Numbered from the stretch's first letter, positions 34,766 through 44,738 are shown. The stretch: DNA of 64,000 nucleotides from Natronosalvus halobius (GCF_024138145.1 NZ_CP099997.1:1550001-1614000); one strand, 5' to 3'. Program-made: numbers and translations. Notes: generated from the sequence alone by a model not told the origin.

Positions 34766-37443
34766 CGGTTTGCCTCGGCACCCGTTGGCTCGGCTTCGAG
34801 TGGTTCTTCGATCTGGGTGGCCTGGAGACCGTCTCGAGTCGATCGGGATTCAGTGAGTAGCATATCGCGATTGTTCACGTAGCGGTAGTTCGGTTCGCCA
34901 GCACGACCGTCGATCGGGAAGCGGTCGTCGCCACGACGGTAGCGGTTCAACTCCTCGAGTTGCTCGTCGACGAAGCGCTCGAACGCGTCGAGGTCTTCCA
35001 CGAAGTAGCCCGCTTTGCGGTAGCCACAGAGGTGTCTGAACGCCTGCAAACAGCCATTTTTGACGTACTTGTAGTCGCCAACGTCGTCGACGAGGTGTTC
35101 GACCAGCGCTTTGCCAAACGGTGAATCAGCCATCTCGTCCGCGTCTCGCGTTCTGGGGACGTCGTGGGCGTCGAACGTCGCCAGGTACGTCTCGTAGTCG
35201 GTTTTCGAGAACGTCCTGGTACAGTCGTTAGCGGCCTCTTCACGGAGTTCGTCGAAGACCGTCCTGGACTGCACGAACTCGTCGAACGCGATTGGGTGGT
35301 AGGTTATCGTCGTCAGACAGTCTTCGAGCGTCTCCGTGGCGTCACCGGTGACGACGTCGTCGAGCGTCTCGAGGAAGTGAAAGAACGTGAATTCGAGGGC
35401 TTCATTTGGCTGTTGTCGACGCCAGTAGGTGAGATAACACAGTGCCTGGAAGTTCGGCCTGTCACTCGGTTCATCGAGCGATGCGTATTTAGTTACCTGC
35501 GACGCGGAGTTTCTGGTTCCGCTCTTGAAATCGACGAGCCGTGTCGGCGACTGAACGAGGTCGATCTTCCCTTCGAGTCGAAGGTCCTCGGCTTCGAACC
35601 ACCGCTCGGTCGCCGGTGAGTCGACATCGCGGTCGAAGTATTCTGCGAAGAAATTAGCCCCCCAGCCACTCGACGGCGTCAGGAACGTCGTGTCGGTTGG
35701 AGCGTGTTCGCCGAGATATTCGACGATCGTTTCGAGGCCGATTCGATACCGCGTCCGCTGTGTCACGATGTCGATCGCCCGATGAAACGCACGCGTCTCC
35801 TCGATCATGACGTCGACGACGTCCTCGAGACGCGCATCGTCGACGAACCCGGGGTGGTTGGCGACGAACTCGGCGAAGTCGTGAAAGAGATTTCCCTCGA
35901 CGAAGTAGTGTCTGTCTGGGCCCTCGACGAGTCGGCCGAAGAAGTAGTCCCGTGGAGAGTTCGCGTACGTGTTCAGACTCGACTGACTGACCGTCTCGAC
36001 GCGTTTAGGTTCGACGTCTGCATCCAGCGGTACTCGATCGAATCCATCGCCGGTCGACCGGTCAGTTCGGTCGTGACAAATCGACGCGAGATCGCTGAAC
36101 CGATCGAATTCGGTCTCGAGCAACGCATCGAAGTAGAGACACGGCGTGACGGGTGAGCCACCGGCCGCGTCCTGGACGAGATAGTGGCGGTCGACACCGC
36201 TCTGGAGGAGCGTCTGGAAGCCGTCTACGTTTCGCTCGTACTCCTCGTCACGGTCGACCCACGGACGGTTAGGCGAGTTGTGGGTCCAGTCCTCGTCGAG
36301 GCCCAGATAGAAGACGACCGGCCGATCGACGAACGACGCCGACTTCGCATCCGCCAGTAGGACTCCCTCGTTGTCCCGGTCGATCGGTACCTCGTAGGTC
36401 TCGAGGTAAAACGCGAGGCGATTGATCGCGTCCGCCGTGATCGACTCCTCGAGTACGCCCAGTGTATCGAGTTCCTCGCGGAACCCCTCGAGCGTTCGCC
36501 CCGTTCGATCTTCGTACGCGTTCAGCGTCTCTTCGAAGGTGAGCGCGTCCGCATCTTCGGTGAACGCACGAAGCCAATCGATCTCGGGGTCGTCGACGTC
36601 GACCAGTCGCTTCTCGTCGTGTTCGACGGGCACCGTTGCACCGAGACACGAGAGCAGCGGTTTTATCGTGCGAACGCGGGTGTCGGAGCCAGCCGTCGTA
36701 CAGCGCAGCAACTGAACGAACGCACGGTGATCCCGGTCGTCCATGAATCCAGGACCGCCGTAGTAGGGAATTTCCGCCGTCTCGAGAGCCGATTCGACGA
36801 GCGGCGAATAGTCGCTGCCTGCCTCGAGTACGATGCCGATCTCGTTCGCGTTCTCGCGCGTGACGGCGTCGAGAATCGCATCGATGATCGCTGTCGGTGA
36901 CTCAAAGATTCGAAACGCCGGAAGATCGAACGCGTCATCGGTGAACCGATCGATCGAATCGTACTCGTCGGGGAGAATCGACCGCTCGAGGTTCGTCAAC
37001 TGGCGTTCACCGACGACTGCAATCGCTTCGTCTGCAGCAACGTCGATCTCGTAGTCTGCGAGGAGTCGTGAGGACGTCTGCAGCGACCTGACCACGTCGA
37101 CGACGGTTCTGGTCGCCGGCGTGTCGAACGCCTCGTACTCGAGGATTGCGTCGGCGCTTCCCCGGTACTCCCAGCACTGGAGCACGTTTCCGACGGTGTA
37201 CGCAACCTCCTTCCAGCTGAGATCGGTCTCATCGATTACTTCGAGGAAGGCCGTCCGGTCCTCCGCGGTCTCTCGGCGGCGGGTAGCGAGCCGCCGGGGT
37301 GTGATTGCGAACGGCCCGAAATGGGGTCGCTCGAGGCGGCGGTTGAGGGCGTCTGCCAGCGGCGAGTCGGGGACGATCACGAGGTCGTAGTCGGCGACCT
37401 CGTGATACAGCCGATCGATCGATTTCGACCGTTTGAGTGACAC
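34762..37443 (-). CDS. AddB-like protein with PD-(D/E)XK nuclease domain
   Basis: An 893-residue partner of the downstream helicase. The N-terminal ~580 residues look like a degenerate SF1 helicase scaffold (VIVPDSPLADALNRRL; SPTAIIDAILDAVTREN; VFYLGLDEDWTHN) with no Walker A GKT seen. A RecB-type nuclease follows at about 620-670: LRLEGKIDLVQS, LVDFKSGTRNS, FQALCYLTYW. The AddB iron-sulphur cysteine set is not obvious. The start is GTG at 37443, with a TATA-like element about 30 bp upstream (37471-37476), consistent with a leaderless transcript. Together with the helicase it probably forms a two-subunit nuclease, either in repair or as a defence effector. Confidence 0.85.
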   Translation of the reverse strand: MSLKRSKSIDRLYHEVADYDLVIVPDSPLADALNRRLERPHFGPFAITPRRLATRRRETAEDRTAFLEVIDETDLSWKEVAYTVGNVLQCWEYRGSADAILEYEAFDTPATRTVVDVVRSLQTSSRLLADYEIDVAADEAIAVVGERQLTNLERSILPDEYDSIDRFTDDAFDLPAFRIFESPTAIIDAILDAVTRENANEIGIVLEAGSDYSPLVESALETAEIPYYGGPGFMDDRDHRAFVQLLRCTTAGSDTRVRTIKPLLSCLGATVPVEHDEKRLVDVDDPEIDWLRAFTEDADALTFEETLNAYEDRTGRTLEGFREELDTLGVLEESITADAINRLAFYLETYEVPIDRDNEGVLLADAKSASFVDRPVVFYLGLDEDWTHNSPNRPWVDRDEEYERNVDGFQTLLQSGVDRHYLVQDAAGGSPVTPCLYFDALLETEFDRFSDLASICHDRTDRSTGDGFDRVPLDADVEPKRVETVSQSSLNTYANSPRDYFFGRLVEGPDRHYFVEGNLFHDFAEFVANHPGFVDDARLEDVVDVMIEETRAFHRAIDIVTQRTRYRIGLETIVEYLGEHAPTDTTFLTPSSGWGANFFAEYFDRDVDSPATERWFEAEDLRLEGKIDLVQSPTRLVDFKSGTRNSASQVTKYASLDEPSDRPNFQALCYLTYWRRQQPNEALEFTFFHFLETLDDVVTGDATETLEDCLTTITYHPIAFDEFVQSRTVFDELREEAANDCTRTFSKTDYETYLATFDAHDVPRTRDADEMADSPFGKALVEHLVDDVGDYKYVKNGCLQAFRHLCGYRKAGYFVEDLDAFERFVDEQLEELNRYRRGDDRFPIDGRAGEPNYRYVNNRDMLLTESRSTRDGLQATQIEEPLEAEPTGAEANR

Positions 37444-37589
37444 GATGCATAGCGTGTTGGATTACCAGACAATAAGTTTGTATGTCGGCCACAGGGGATA
37501 ATCTGCTCCAGGACTACTGTTGTCTTCGCGCTAGAAAAAAGAGATAGGCCAGATTGCGAGAGCTGGTATCTCGCACAGTGGTCCAATCA

Positions 37590-37718
37590 ATGTCTGTCGA
37601 CGACTTCGGAAACCAGTCGCTCACCGACTGGGACGAGCAAAGGGACTGCATCGCCGACGACGCCCGTGAACAGTCCTGGTTGGGAGCGCCGGTAAAAGTG
37701 CAGACCGCTCGCGGATAG
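37590..37718 (+). CDS. Possible 42-residue orphan peptide
   Basis: An ATG-to-TAG frame encoding MSVDDFGNQSLTDWDEQRDC... lies between the AddB-like gene and the small nuclease-like gene. Its Asp/Glu-rich composition and G/C third positions resemble real haloarchaeal genes, unlike the surrounding A/T-rich spacer. I recognise no domain and cannot exclude chance or a gene remnant. Confidence 0.3.
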   Translation: MSVDDFGNQSLTDWDEQRDCIADDAREQSWLGAPVKVQTARG

Positions 37719-37727
37719 AAGACGAAT

Positions 37728-38153
37728 CTAGCCGCTGGACTCCCCACGCGCCGACCGATTCAAACCAACGAAATACTCCTGGAACTCCTCGTATTCCATC
37801 TCGCGTTGTGTGTCCTCACGAATACCCCTCTCGTCCATTTCCTCCACTTCAATTACTTTGAATTGGTCCCGTGAATCTTCGTAGTTCACCAGTACCAACT
37901 CGCCATCCAGGTCAGTCGCCAGGCGCCACAAGTTCAAGAATTTCTGCTTGTTAAACCAGTATCTGTTTGGGTGGCTTTCGGACGGGCGTACAGAATCACA
38001 TTTCAAGAATTCTACTACAACCCACCCTCGTCCATCGATATAATAGATAGAATCGACGTCAAAGCCACCAGAGTCCTCACCGTCCATCACCTCGATGAGT
38101 AACTTCTTCGCTTCCTCGTCGACATCAGCAATCGGCTTCGATTTATCCGACAT
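37728..38153 (-). CDS. Small PD-(D/E)XK-like protein beside the R-M genes
   Basis: A 141-residue acidic protein, MSDKSKPIADVDEEAKKLL.... The core strand pattern FDVDSIYYIDGRGWVVVEFLKCDSV, then NRYWFNKQKFLNLWRLATD and ELVLVNYED, resembles a minimal restriction-endonuclease fold with Asp on one strand and Glu...Lys on the next. This is an inference from the pattern, not a confident family match. I start at the ATG of 38153 rather than 38192 because a TATA-like element (about 38180-38186) sits about 30 bp upstream. It is divergent from the methyltransferase gene and may be a defence accessory or a type II-like nuclease. Confidence 0.6.
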   Translation of the reverse strand: MSDKSKPIADVDEEAKKLLIEVMDGEDSGGFDVDSIYYIDGRGWVVVEFLKCDSVRPSESHPNRYWFNKQKFLNLWRLATDLDGELVLVNYEDSRDQFKVIEVEEMDERGIREDTQREMEYEEFQEYFVGLNRSARGESSG

Positions 38154-38435
38154 CGTATGACGGGTTGTTTGTGGGAGGAAATAACTTTTCATTAGATTTG
38201 AATATGGAGACTAGAAGGTCGTGGCTCAAAATCTCGACACTGAATCGTTCGATTTCTCTAGTCAGATTGGCGCTCACTTCTGGGTGATCAACGATACTAC
38301 GGACTTTTCTGTGGAGATATGAATCTGGAAAGCAATGGCCTCCTGTAGCACGTTTTCTCGACTCAGCTGGCTCGAGAAAGAGATCAGGGCTCGAACACGG
38401 AATCATTAATACTGGTTGGTCGCTGGGTTGGGACG

Positions 38436-41400
38436 ATGGCTGCACTCGAGGACATCGCGGATCTACGAGGTTTTGGCCCGTCAAAAATAGAGAACTTTAA
38501 GGATGCAGGATATGAGGATCTCGAAGACTTGCAGGGCATCACCTGGGAGGAACTCGGTGACATTCGAGGAATCAAATCACCTTCTAAGCGTCGGTTACTG
38601 TTATCATTTCTCGAGGAAAATGGACTGCGGGAGAAGCCAGATAGAACTGAAAATTACGAGCGATTTCGAGCACTCCTGGAGGAACTCTTTCAGTTCGAGA
38701 GTGCCGACCTGGACTTCGGCATCTATCGGATAATGAACGAGAAGCGCGCTGAAATTAGAGCGTTTCTCGACGAGGGCTTGCCGGAACGCGTTGAAAACGA
38801 ATTAGACGAATTTCGATCGGCGAAAGAGCAAGACGCAAGACGCCGGCTCGAAGCAGCGAAGACACAAATTCAGGAGGACTTTCCAAACTGGGTCGACGAG
38901 CACGGTAACGTCGACGAAGGGCTACTTCCAGACGACGCGCAGGGGATCGCCAAAGAGCGGAAAGAAGCCTATTTCGACGCCAGGCAAGCGATCGAGCAGG
39001 CTGAAGTCGCCGAACAAACCGAGGCAGCAATCTATCAGGATCTCTATCGGTTCTTTAAACGGTACTACGACGACGGTGACTTCGTCGCTCAACGCCGAGC
39101 CGCGAACCAAGAAAAGTACGCAATCCCATACAATGGTGAAGAGGTCACGCTCCACTGGGCGAACAGAGAGCAATACTTCGTCAAAACTGGTGAGGAATTT
39201 ACGGATTATACGTTCCGTAAAGATTCGTATACTATCACGTTCAAAGTCCACGACGCTCACGTCAAACGAAATGACCGGAAAGACGAAGGGAAATATTTCG
39301 TTCTCAGGGAATCCAATTCACTGACTCAGGACGGTCGAGACGTCACCGTACACTTCGAATATCGGTCGCTGACGCCAGACGATTACGAAACGTACGACCT
39401 CTCTGAAGGATCTCGAACAAAGGGACGAGATATCCAAAAAGGGATCGAGAAACGGATTCTCTCTCGAGCAAGTACCCAACTTGCGGAAACGCTTCGAAAA
39501 GATTCGGCCGTCAAACAGAGCGATAGCACCGTGCTACAGCGTCATCTACGGAGCTATCGGACGAAGAACGAAAGCGACTACTTCATCCACAAAGATCTGA
39601 ACGGATTCCTCCAGCGAGAACTCGAGTTCTACCTCAAAAACGAAATCTTCTCCTGGACACAAATTACTGAAGAGCGGGGTGAGATTCCGTTTCACGTCCG
39701 TGCAAGGCTGAACGCTATCGAGAACATCGCCACCGACATCATCGACCTCGTCTCCGAGATCGAGAACTTCCAGAAACGGCTCTTCGAGAAGCAGAAGTTC
39801 GTCGTCGGGAGCGAATACTGTATTACGCTCGACCACGTCCCAGAAGACTATTACTCGCAGATCCTGGACAACGACGAGCAGATCGAAGCCTGGAAAGAAC
39901 TGTACGCGATTGACGATAGTGAAGACGAGGGATTATCGAGATTCACAACTGGTGAGGCTATCGACGAGACGTTCCTCCGAAACAATCCGTCGGTAATGCT
40001 CGACACGCAGTACTTCGATACAGCGTTCGTCTTCGAGATCCTGAAGGAAATTGAACCACTGAACGATGCGGTGGATGGAATTGCAATTCAATCCGAGAAC
40101 TTCCAGGCGCTGAACCTCCTCGAGCCAACATTCGGGAATCAAATCGCAGTATCGTACATCGACCCACCATACAACACCGGCGACGATGAGGGGTTCGTCT
40201 ACAAGGATAACTTCCAGAGTTCCAGTTGGTTGTCGATGATGTACGATCGGACCTCCCTCGCAAAACAACTTCTCACAGACAATGGCAAACTGTTCGTCTC
40301 CATCAGCGACGACGAGTTTTCGAATCTAAAGAAAGCCCTCGACACTGTGTTCGGTCGTGAAAACTTCGTCTCGGATATCATCTGGAACTCGACTAAATCA
40401 GTAACGAATCCCGCTCCAATCTCGAACGCCCATACCCACACCCTATTTTTCGCGAAGGACAAAGAGCTATTCAAAGCTAACAAGGACGAATTCCGGCTGC
40501 CGGCGATAACAGACGGCTTCGAGAACCCCGACGACGATCCGCGAGGCCCGTGGAAAGCAGATCCCTTCGAAGTTGGTGGGGAACGACCTAATCAGCGATA
40601 CGAAATTACCAACCCGAAGACCGGCGAGACCTTCACGCCGAAAGATGGCAATAGCTGGAAGAACGACTTCGAGACGTTCCAGCAGTTGCAAGAAGACGAC
40701 CGAATCGTCTTCGGAAAGACAGGAACTGGACGACCGAAGCGAAAGCGGTTCCTGGACGAGGCGAAAGAACGCGGTACCACCCCGACCACGCTCTGGGACG
40801 ACCTCGATACGACGACCAACGCAACGACCTATCTACGGAATATGTTTGGCGAACGTGGGTTGTTCAACAACCCGAAGCCGGTCAGCCTGGTCAAACAGTT
40901 CGCAAAACTGGGCACCCAGTCCGACGATTACATCCTCGACTTCTTCGCCGGATCTGGAACGACTGCTGAAGCCACGATTCGACTGAACGAGGAGGAAGGA
41001 AGCGAGAGAAAGTACATCGTCATCGACATGGGTGAACACTTCAAGGAGGTGCTAAAGCCCAGAATCATCAAGTCAGTCTACAGCGACGAGTGGGAGGATG
41101 GAACGCCCATCGCTACGGACAACGAGAGCGTCTCACACGTCTTCAAGTATTACTCCCTGGAGCAGTACGAAGACACACTCGATAACCTCGAATCGGACGA
41201 TCAACAGAGCCGAATAGACGAGTTCACTGGGAGGCATCTCAAGTACTTCCTCGATTTCGAACTCGAAGGGTCCTCACTCCTCGAAATCGACGAGTTGCGA
41301 ACCCCCTTCGAGTACCAGATGAAAATTCGTTCAGCGGACGAACTGGAAGACACGCCCGTAGACCTGGTCGAGACCTTCAACCACCTGCTCGGACTGCACG

Positions 41401-41651
41401 TCGACAGGATTCGGCGCTACGAACGACTCGATCGCGAATACAGAGTCGTTCACGGAGAAAACGAAGACGGGGACGTAACCGTCATTTGGCGGCCCGTATA
41501 CGACGACGACGATGCGGAGTTCTTCGAGCGTGAACGAGACTTCTTGCGTGACGAAGTCGTCGACGACGAAGACGTCTTGTACATCAATCGCGACAGCGCT
41601 CTTCCTGAGACGCGTTCAATTGAGAAGGCCTTCGGAAATCGGATGTGGTGA
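38436..41651 (+). CDS. mod: Type III-like DNA methyltransferase (Mod) with N-terminal HhH module
   Basis: A 1071-residue Mod subunit. Residues about 1-60 form a double helix-hairpin-helix (LEDIADLRGFGPSKIENFKD and LEDLQGITWEELGDIRGI), unusual in front of a Mod. A long N-terminal region (FGIYRIMNEKRAEIRAFL and on) leads to the beta-class amino-methyltransferase core: motif IV DPPYNTG at about 575 precedes the SAM motif DFFAGSGTTAEA at about 834. It should make N6-adenine or N4-cytosine marks and supply site recognition to the Res subunit 3 bp downstream. A/T-rich codon use relative to neighbours suggests transfer. TATA-like TTAATA at 38406-38411 fits a leaderless start. Confidence 0.93.
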   Translation: MAALEDIADLRGFGPSKIENFKDAGYEDLEDLQGITWEELGDIRGIKSPSKRRLLLSFLEENGLREKPDRTENYERFRALLEELFQFESADLDFGIYRIMNEKRAEIRAFLDEGLPERVENELDEFRSAKEQDARRRLEAAKTQIQEDFPNWVDEHGNVDEGLLPDDAQGIAKERKEAYFDARQAIEQAEVAEQTEAAIYQDLYRFFKRYYDDGDFVAQRRAANQEKYAIPYNGEEVTLHWANREQYFVKTGEEFTDYTFRKDSYTITFKVHDAHVKRNDRKDEGKYFVLRESNSLTQDGRDVTVHFEYRSLTPDDYETYDLSEGSRTKGRDIQKGIEKRILSRASTQLAETLRKDSAVKQSDSTVLQRHLRSYRTKNESDYFIHKDLNGFLQRELEFYLKNEIFSWTQITEERGEIPFHVRARLNAIENIATDIIDLVSEIENFQKRLFEKQKFVVGSEYCITLDHVPEDYYSQILDNDEQIEAWKELYAIDDSEDEGLSRFTTGEAIDETFLRNNPSVMLDTQYFDTAFVFEILKEIEPLNDAVDGIAIQSENFQALNLLEPTFGNQIAVSYIDPPYNTGDDEGFVYKDNFQSSSWLSMMYDRTSLAKQLLTDNGKLFVSISDDEFSNLKKALDTVFGRENFVSDIIWNSTKSVTNPAPISNAHTHTLFFAKDKELFKANKDEFRLPAITDGFENPDDDPRGPWKADPFEVGGERPNQRYEITNPKTGETFTPKDGNSWKNDFETFQQLQEDDRIVFGKTGTGRPKRKRFLDEAKERGTTPTTLWDDLDTTTNATTYLRNMFGERGLFNNPKPVSLVKQFAKLGTQSDDYILDFFAGSGTTAEATIRLNEEEGSERKYIVIDMGEHFKEVLKPRIIKSVYSDEWEDGTPIATDNESVSHVFKYYSLEQYEDTLDNLESDDQQSRIDEFTGRHLKYFLDFELEGSSLLEIDELRTPFEYQMKIRSADELEDTPVDLVETFNHLLGLHVDRIRRYERLDREYRVVHGENEDGDVTVIWRPVYDDDDAEFFERERDFLRDEVVDDEDVLYINRDSALPETRSIEKAFGNRMW

Positions 41652-41654
41652 CTG

Positions 41655-44600
41655 ATGGAAAACTTTGACCAAAAACTAGTGCTGACCGAATACCTGTATA
41701 GCAAATTCGGCGCCGACAGCTTCGATCAGTTCCGAGACGCGCTCAACGATGCTGAAGAGGGATTCAAGGCTGACAACCGAAGCCGATTCGTCGAGCAACT
41801 TACTACCGAGCTGGAACCGACTGACTGGCTCTGGGAACACATTGAGGAGTACGATCGAAACATCTCGGAGTACGAGAGACGGTTAGCAAAAAACCGTGAG
41901 GAGAATATCCGTCTCAAGTACTTTCAGTACCTTTCGCTGCTGTTCACCGAGATCTACCTGGACCTCTACTACAATTACGAGGAGAAACTGCGAGAGGAAT
42001 TCAGCTTCCTGATCGAGGACAAACGGGCTGAACTCGACGTCGAGGATCTGTACCCCCTGGAAGAGGATACGCTCAGTAAACTCGCCTACTGGATGGCGAC
42101 CGGTTCAGGGAAGACGCTCATAATGCACGCAAACCTCTGGCAGTTTCAGAGATACAGCGACCAGGAGCCGGCAAACGTGCTGTTGATCACGCCAAACGAG
42201 GGACTGACAGATCAACACCTCGAGGAGTTCGAAGCGAGCGGAATCGACGCACGCCGCTTTAGCCCGGAGCGTAACTCCAGTTCCGGAACGACAATCGACG
42301 TCTTAGACATCCACAAAATTAGCGACGAAACTGGCGAGAAAACGTACGCTGTCGACACGTTCGAGGGAGATAATCTCGTCTTCGTTGATGAAGGTCACAA
42401 AGGCGCACAAGGTGATCAGTGGATTACCTATCGGGAGCAAGTAATTGGCGACGGTGGATTCTCGTTCGAGTACAGCGCCACGTTTGGCCAGGCGCTCAGT
42501 TCCATCGAGAACGAGCAACTCCAGAATCGCTACGTTCAGTCGATCATCTTCGACTACTCCTTCAGAAACTTCCACGTCGATGGATTTGGGAAAGAGTACG
42601 ACATCCTGAACCTCGCCGAGGAAACCGAGTTGCGCCGCGGCAAATACCTCACTGCTAACCTGCTCTCGTTCTACGAACAGAAGAAGTACTACGTCGAAAA
42701 TGAAGCCGAGTTGGCGCCCTTCAATCTCGAAAATCCACTCTGGATCTTCGTCGGGCAAACGGTCAACGCGGTCAGTGGCCGAACGATCACGAAGAAAGAC
42801 AAAGCCTCCGACGTCGAAACGGTAGTCCGATTCCTCGCACGATTCCTCCGAGAGCGAGATACCGTTATCTACGAAATCGAGGACGTGTTGTCTGGTACGG
42901 AGTTCGTAGACGAGGAAGGACGGAGTCTCTTCGAAAACAAGTTCGACTATCTCGAGGGGAACTCGTTATCTGCCGATGAAATTTACGATGAAATACTCGA
43001 TCTCGTATTTAACGCATCATCGGGCGCCGAATTGAGCGTCGTTCACCTCAAGAACGCTGAAAATGAGATCGGACTACGGGTCGGCCGCAACGAGAAGTAC
43101 TTTGGTCTCATCAGTATCGGTTCTACGCGAAAATTCATCAAGCGCATCGAAGAAAATACGCAGATAACGACTGAAGAGCAGGAATTCAAGCGTGCACTAT
43201 TCACGGAGTTGAATTCAGACGACTCCAACATCAACGTCCTCATCGGCGCGAAGAAGTTCACCGATGGATGGGATAGTTACCGCGTTGCGAGCATGGGCCT
43301 CATGCGTGTTGGACGCAGCGAGGGCTCCGAGATCATCCAAATTTTCGGCCGTGGGATCCGTCTGCGCGGGATGAACAATGCTCTGAAGCGGAGTTCGTAC
43401 CTAGAAATCCCCGACGCAGAACTCCCAGAGCACATCCACGTCCTGGAGCGACTGAACGTCTTCGGCATCAAGGCAGACTATATCAAGGACTTCGAGGCGC
43501 AATTACAGAAAGAAAATATCCCAACCAGGTTCGTTCGACGGAGTGTCGAAACGACCGTAAAAGCCGACCTGCTCGAGGACGAATTGCCTATTCCACGAAA
43601 GCGAGAGGACGCGGCGTTCGTTTCCTCGACTAGCCTGAAACTGCCAGTATCCGAGGAGCATGCGCCGGCTGTCGATCTGTATTCTAACGTCCAAACATTA
43701 CGGAGTTCGGATACGCAAACACGTGCCCAGGAGAAGTACAATGCACGGAGCGAGGACCTCGATCTCGATCTCGTAGACTGGGACCGACTCTTGATCGAAC
43801 TAATCGACTACAAACAACAGCAGGGCTACTCTAACCTCATCCTCGATGTACCCCAGATCGAGACGGTTATTCGAGACGACCATTTCACCCTTACCTGTCC
43901 AGAATCCCGACTCCACTTCGATGATCCGATCGAAGCAAAAGTGCAGACTGAAGAAGTCGTCCGCATTATTCTCCGGTCCTACGTCGACAACGTGTTCAGT
44001 GCCGAGAAATCCGACTGGGAAGACAAACGCCGTGAGTATCAACTGCTTCAACCGGACGATCCCGAACTGAACTTCGAATTAACGTTTCGGGTTCCCGAGG
44101 AGCCAGAGATCGTCGAAACGATGAACGAGATTTTGGCACTGGACGACCGGTCGACGAACGCGTATAGACTCGAATTCGACCGAAGTCTCTACGATCCGCT
44201 GTTCATCAAAAAACGGATCGAAGCAGAGGACCGCGAAGACCGGCTGAAAGCACCTGTACAGGCGCTCAACGAGGGCGAGCAGCGGTTAGTCGAACGGCTC
44301 GATGCGCTCATCGACGCAGGTACCCTCCGTCGACAGGATGTCTACCTTCTCAGGAACCCACAGGGGACAGGAATCGGTTTCGAACAGGGTGGATATCCCG
44401 ACTTTATCCTCTGGATCAAGTCCGACGATAAGCAAACGATCATCTTCTTAGATCCACACGGAATGGTCTTCGAGCCAGAGGACATCGAAAAATCGAACAA
44501 AGTGAAACTGAACGATCGGATCAAAGCCCTCGAAGACCGACTGGACGACCCTCACATCGAGATGCGTTCGTACGTAATCTCCGTCACTGACGTAACTGAC

Positions 44601-44738
44601 TTACGGAAGTCAAAGAACGTTAGCCTGGAGAAGTACGAGGAACACAATGTGTACTTCCAAAACAGGGGGTATCTAAAGAAGATCCTCCTGGACGCTGGCG
44701 TTAACGTACTCGAGGAACAGTTACCCTCGGATAATTGA
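41655..44738 (+). CDS. res: Type III-like restriction helicase-nuclease (Res)
   Basis: A 1027-residue SF2 helicase partner of Mod, starting 3 bp after its stop. An unusual N-terminal region (ENIRLKYFQYLSLLFTEIYLD) precedes Walker A MATGSGKTLIMH (about 147) and the DEAH-type box VDEGHKG (about 243). Helicase domain 2 includes IQIFGRGIRLRG. The C-terminal nuclease-like site is GGYPDFILW followed by IIFLDPHGM (about 910-935), a PD-(D/E)XK arrangement in which the expected lysine is His. Translocation and cleavage of DNA lacking the Mod mark is the expected role. Codon use is A/T-shifted like Mod's. The pair forms one operon. Confidence 0.92.
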   Translation: MENFDQKLVLTEYLYSKFGADSFDQFRDALNDAEEGFKADNRSRFVEQLTTELEPTDWLWEHIEEYDRNISEYERRLAKNREENIRLKYFQYLSLLFTEIYLDLYYNYEEKLREEFSFLIEDKRAELDVEDLYPLEEDTLSKLAYWMATGSGKTLIMHANLWQFQRYSDQEPANVLLITPNEGLTDQHLEEFEASGIDARRFSPERNSSSGTTIDVLDIHKISDETGEKTYAVDTFEGDNLVFVDEGHKGAQGDQWITYREQVIGDGGFSFEYSATFGQALSSIENEQLQNRYVQSIIFDYSFRNFHVDGFGKEYDILNLAEETELRRGKYLTANLLSFYEQKKYYVENEAELAPFNLENPLWIFVGQTVNAVSGRTITKKDKASDVETVVRFLARFLRERDTVIYEIEDVLSGTEFVDEEGRSLFENKFDYLEGNSLSADEIYDEILDLVFNASSGAELSVVHLKNAENEIGLRVGRNEKYFGLISIGSTRKFIKRIEENTQITTEEQEFKRALFTELNSDDSNINVLIGAKKFTDGWDSYRVASMGLMRVGRSEGSEIIQIFGRGIRLRGMNNALKRSSYLEIPDAELPEHIHVLERLNVFGIKADYIKDFEAQLQKENIPTRFVRRSVETTVKADLLEDELPIPRKREDAAFVSSTSLKLPVSEEHAPAVDLYSNVQTLRSSDTQTRAQEKYNARSEDLDLDLVDWDRLLIELIDYKQQQGYSNLILDVPQIETVIRDDHFTLTCPESRLHFDDPIEAKVQTEEVVRIILRSYVDNVFSAEKSDWEDKRREYQLLQPDDPELNFELTFRVPEEPEIVETMNEILALDDRSTNAYRLEFDRSLYDPLFIKKRIEAEDREDRLKAPVQALNEGEQRLVERLDALIDAGTLRRQDVYLLRNPQGTGIGFEQGGYPDFILWIKSDDKQTIIFLDPHGMVFEPEDIEKSNKVKLNDRIKALEDRLDDPHIEMRSYVISVTDVTDLRKSKNVSLEKYEEHNVYFQNRGYLKKILLDAGVNVLEEQLPSDN

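Noticed and set aside
34762-37443. Calling the AddB-like protein a bona fide AddB
   Set aside because: The nuclease motif fits but the Walker A and Fe-S cysteines typical of AddB are not seen, so only 'AddB-like' is justified.
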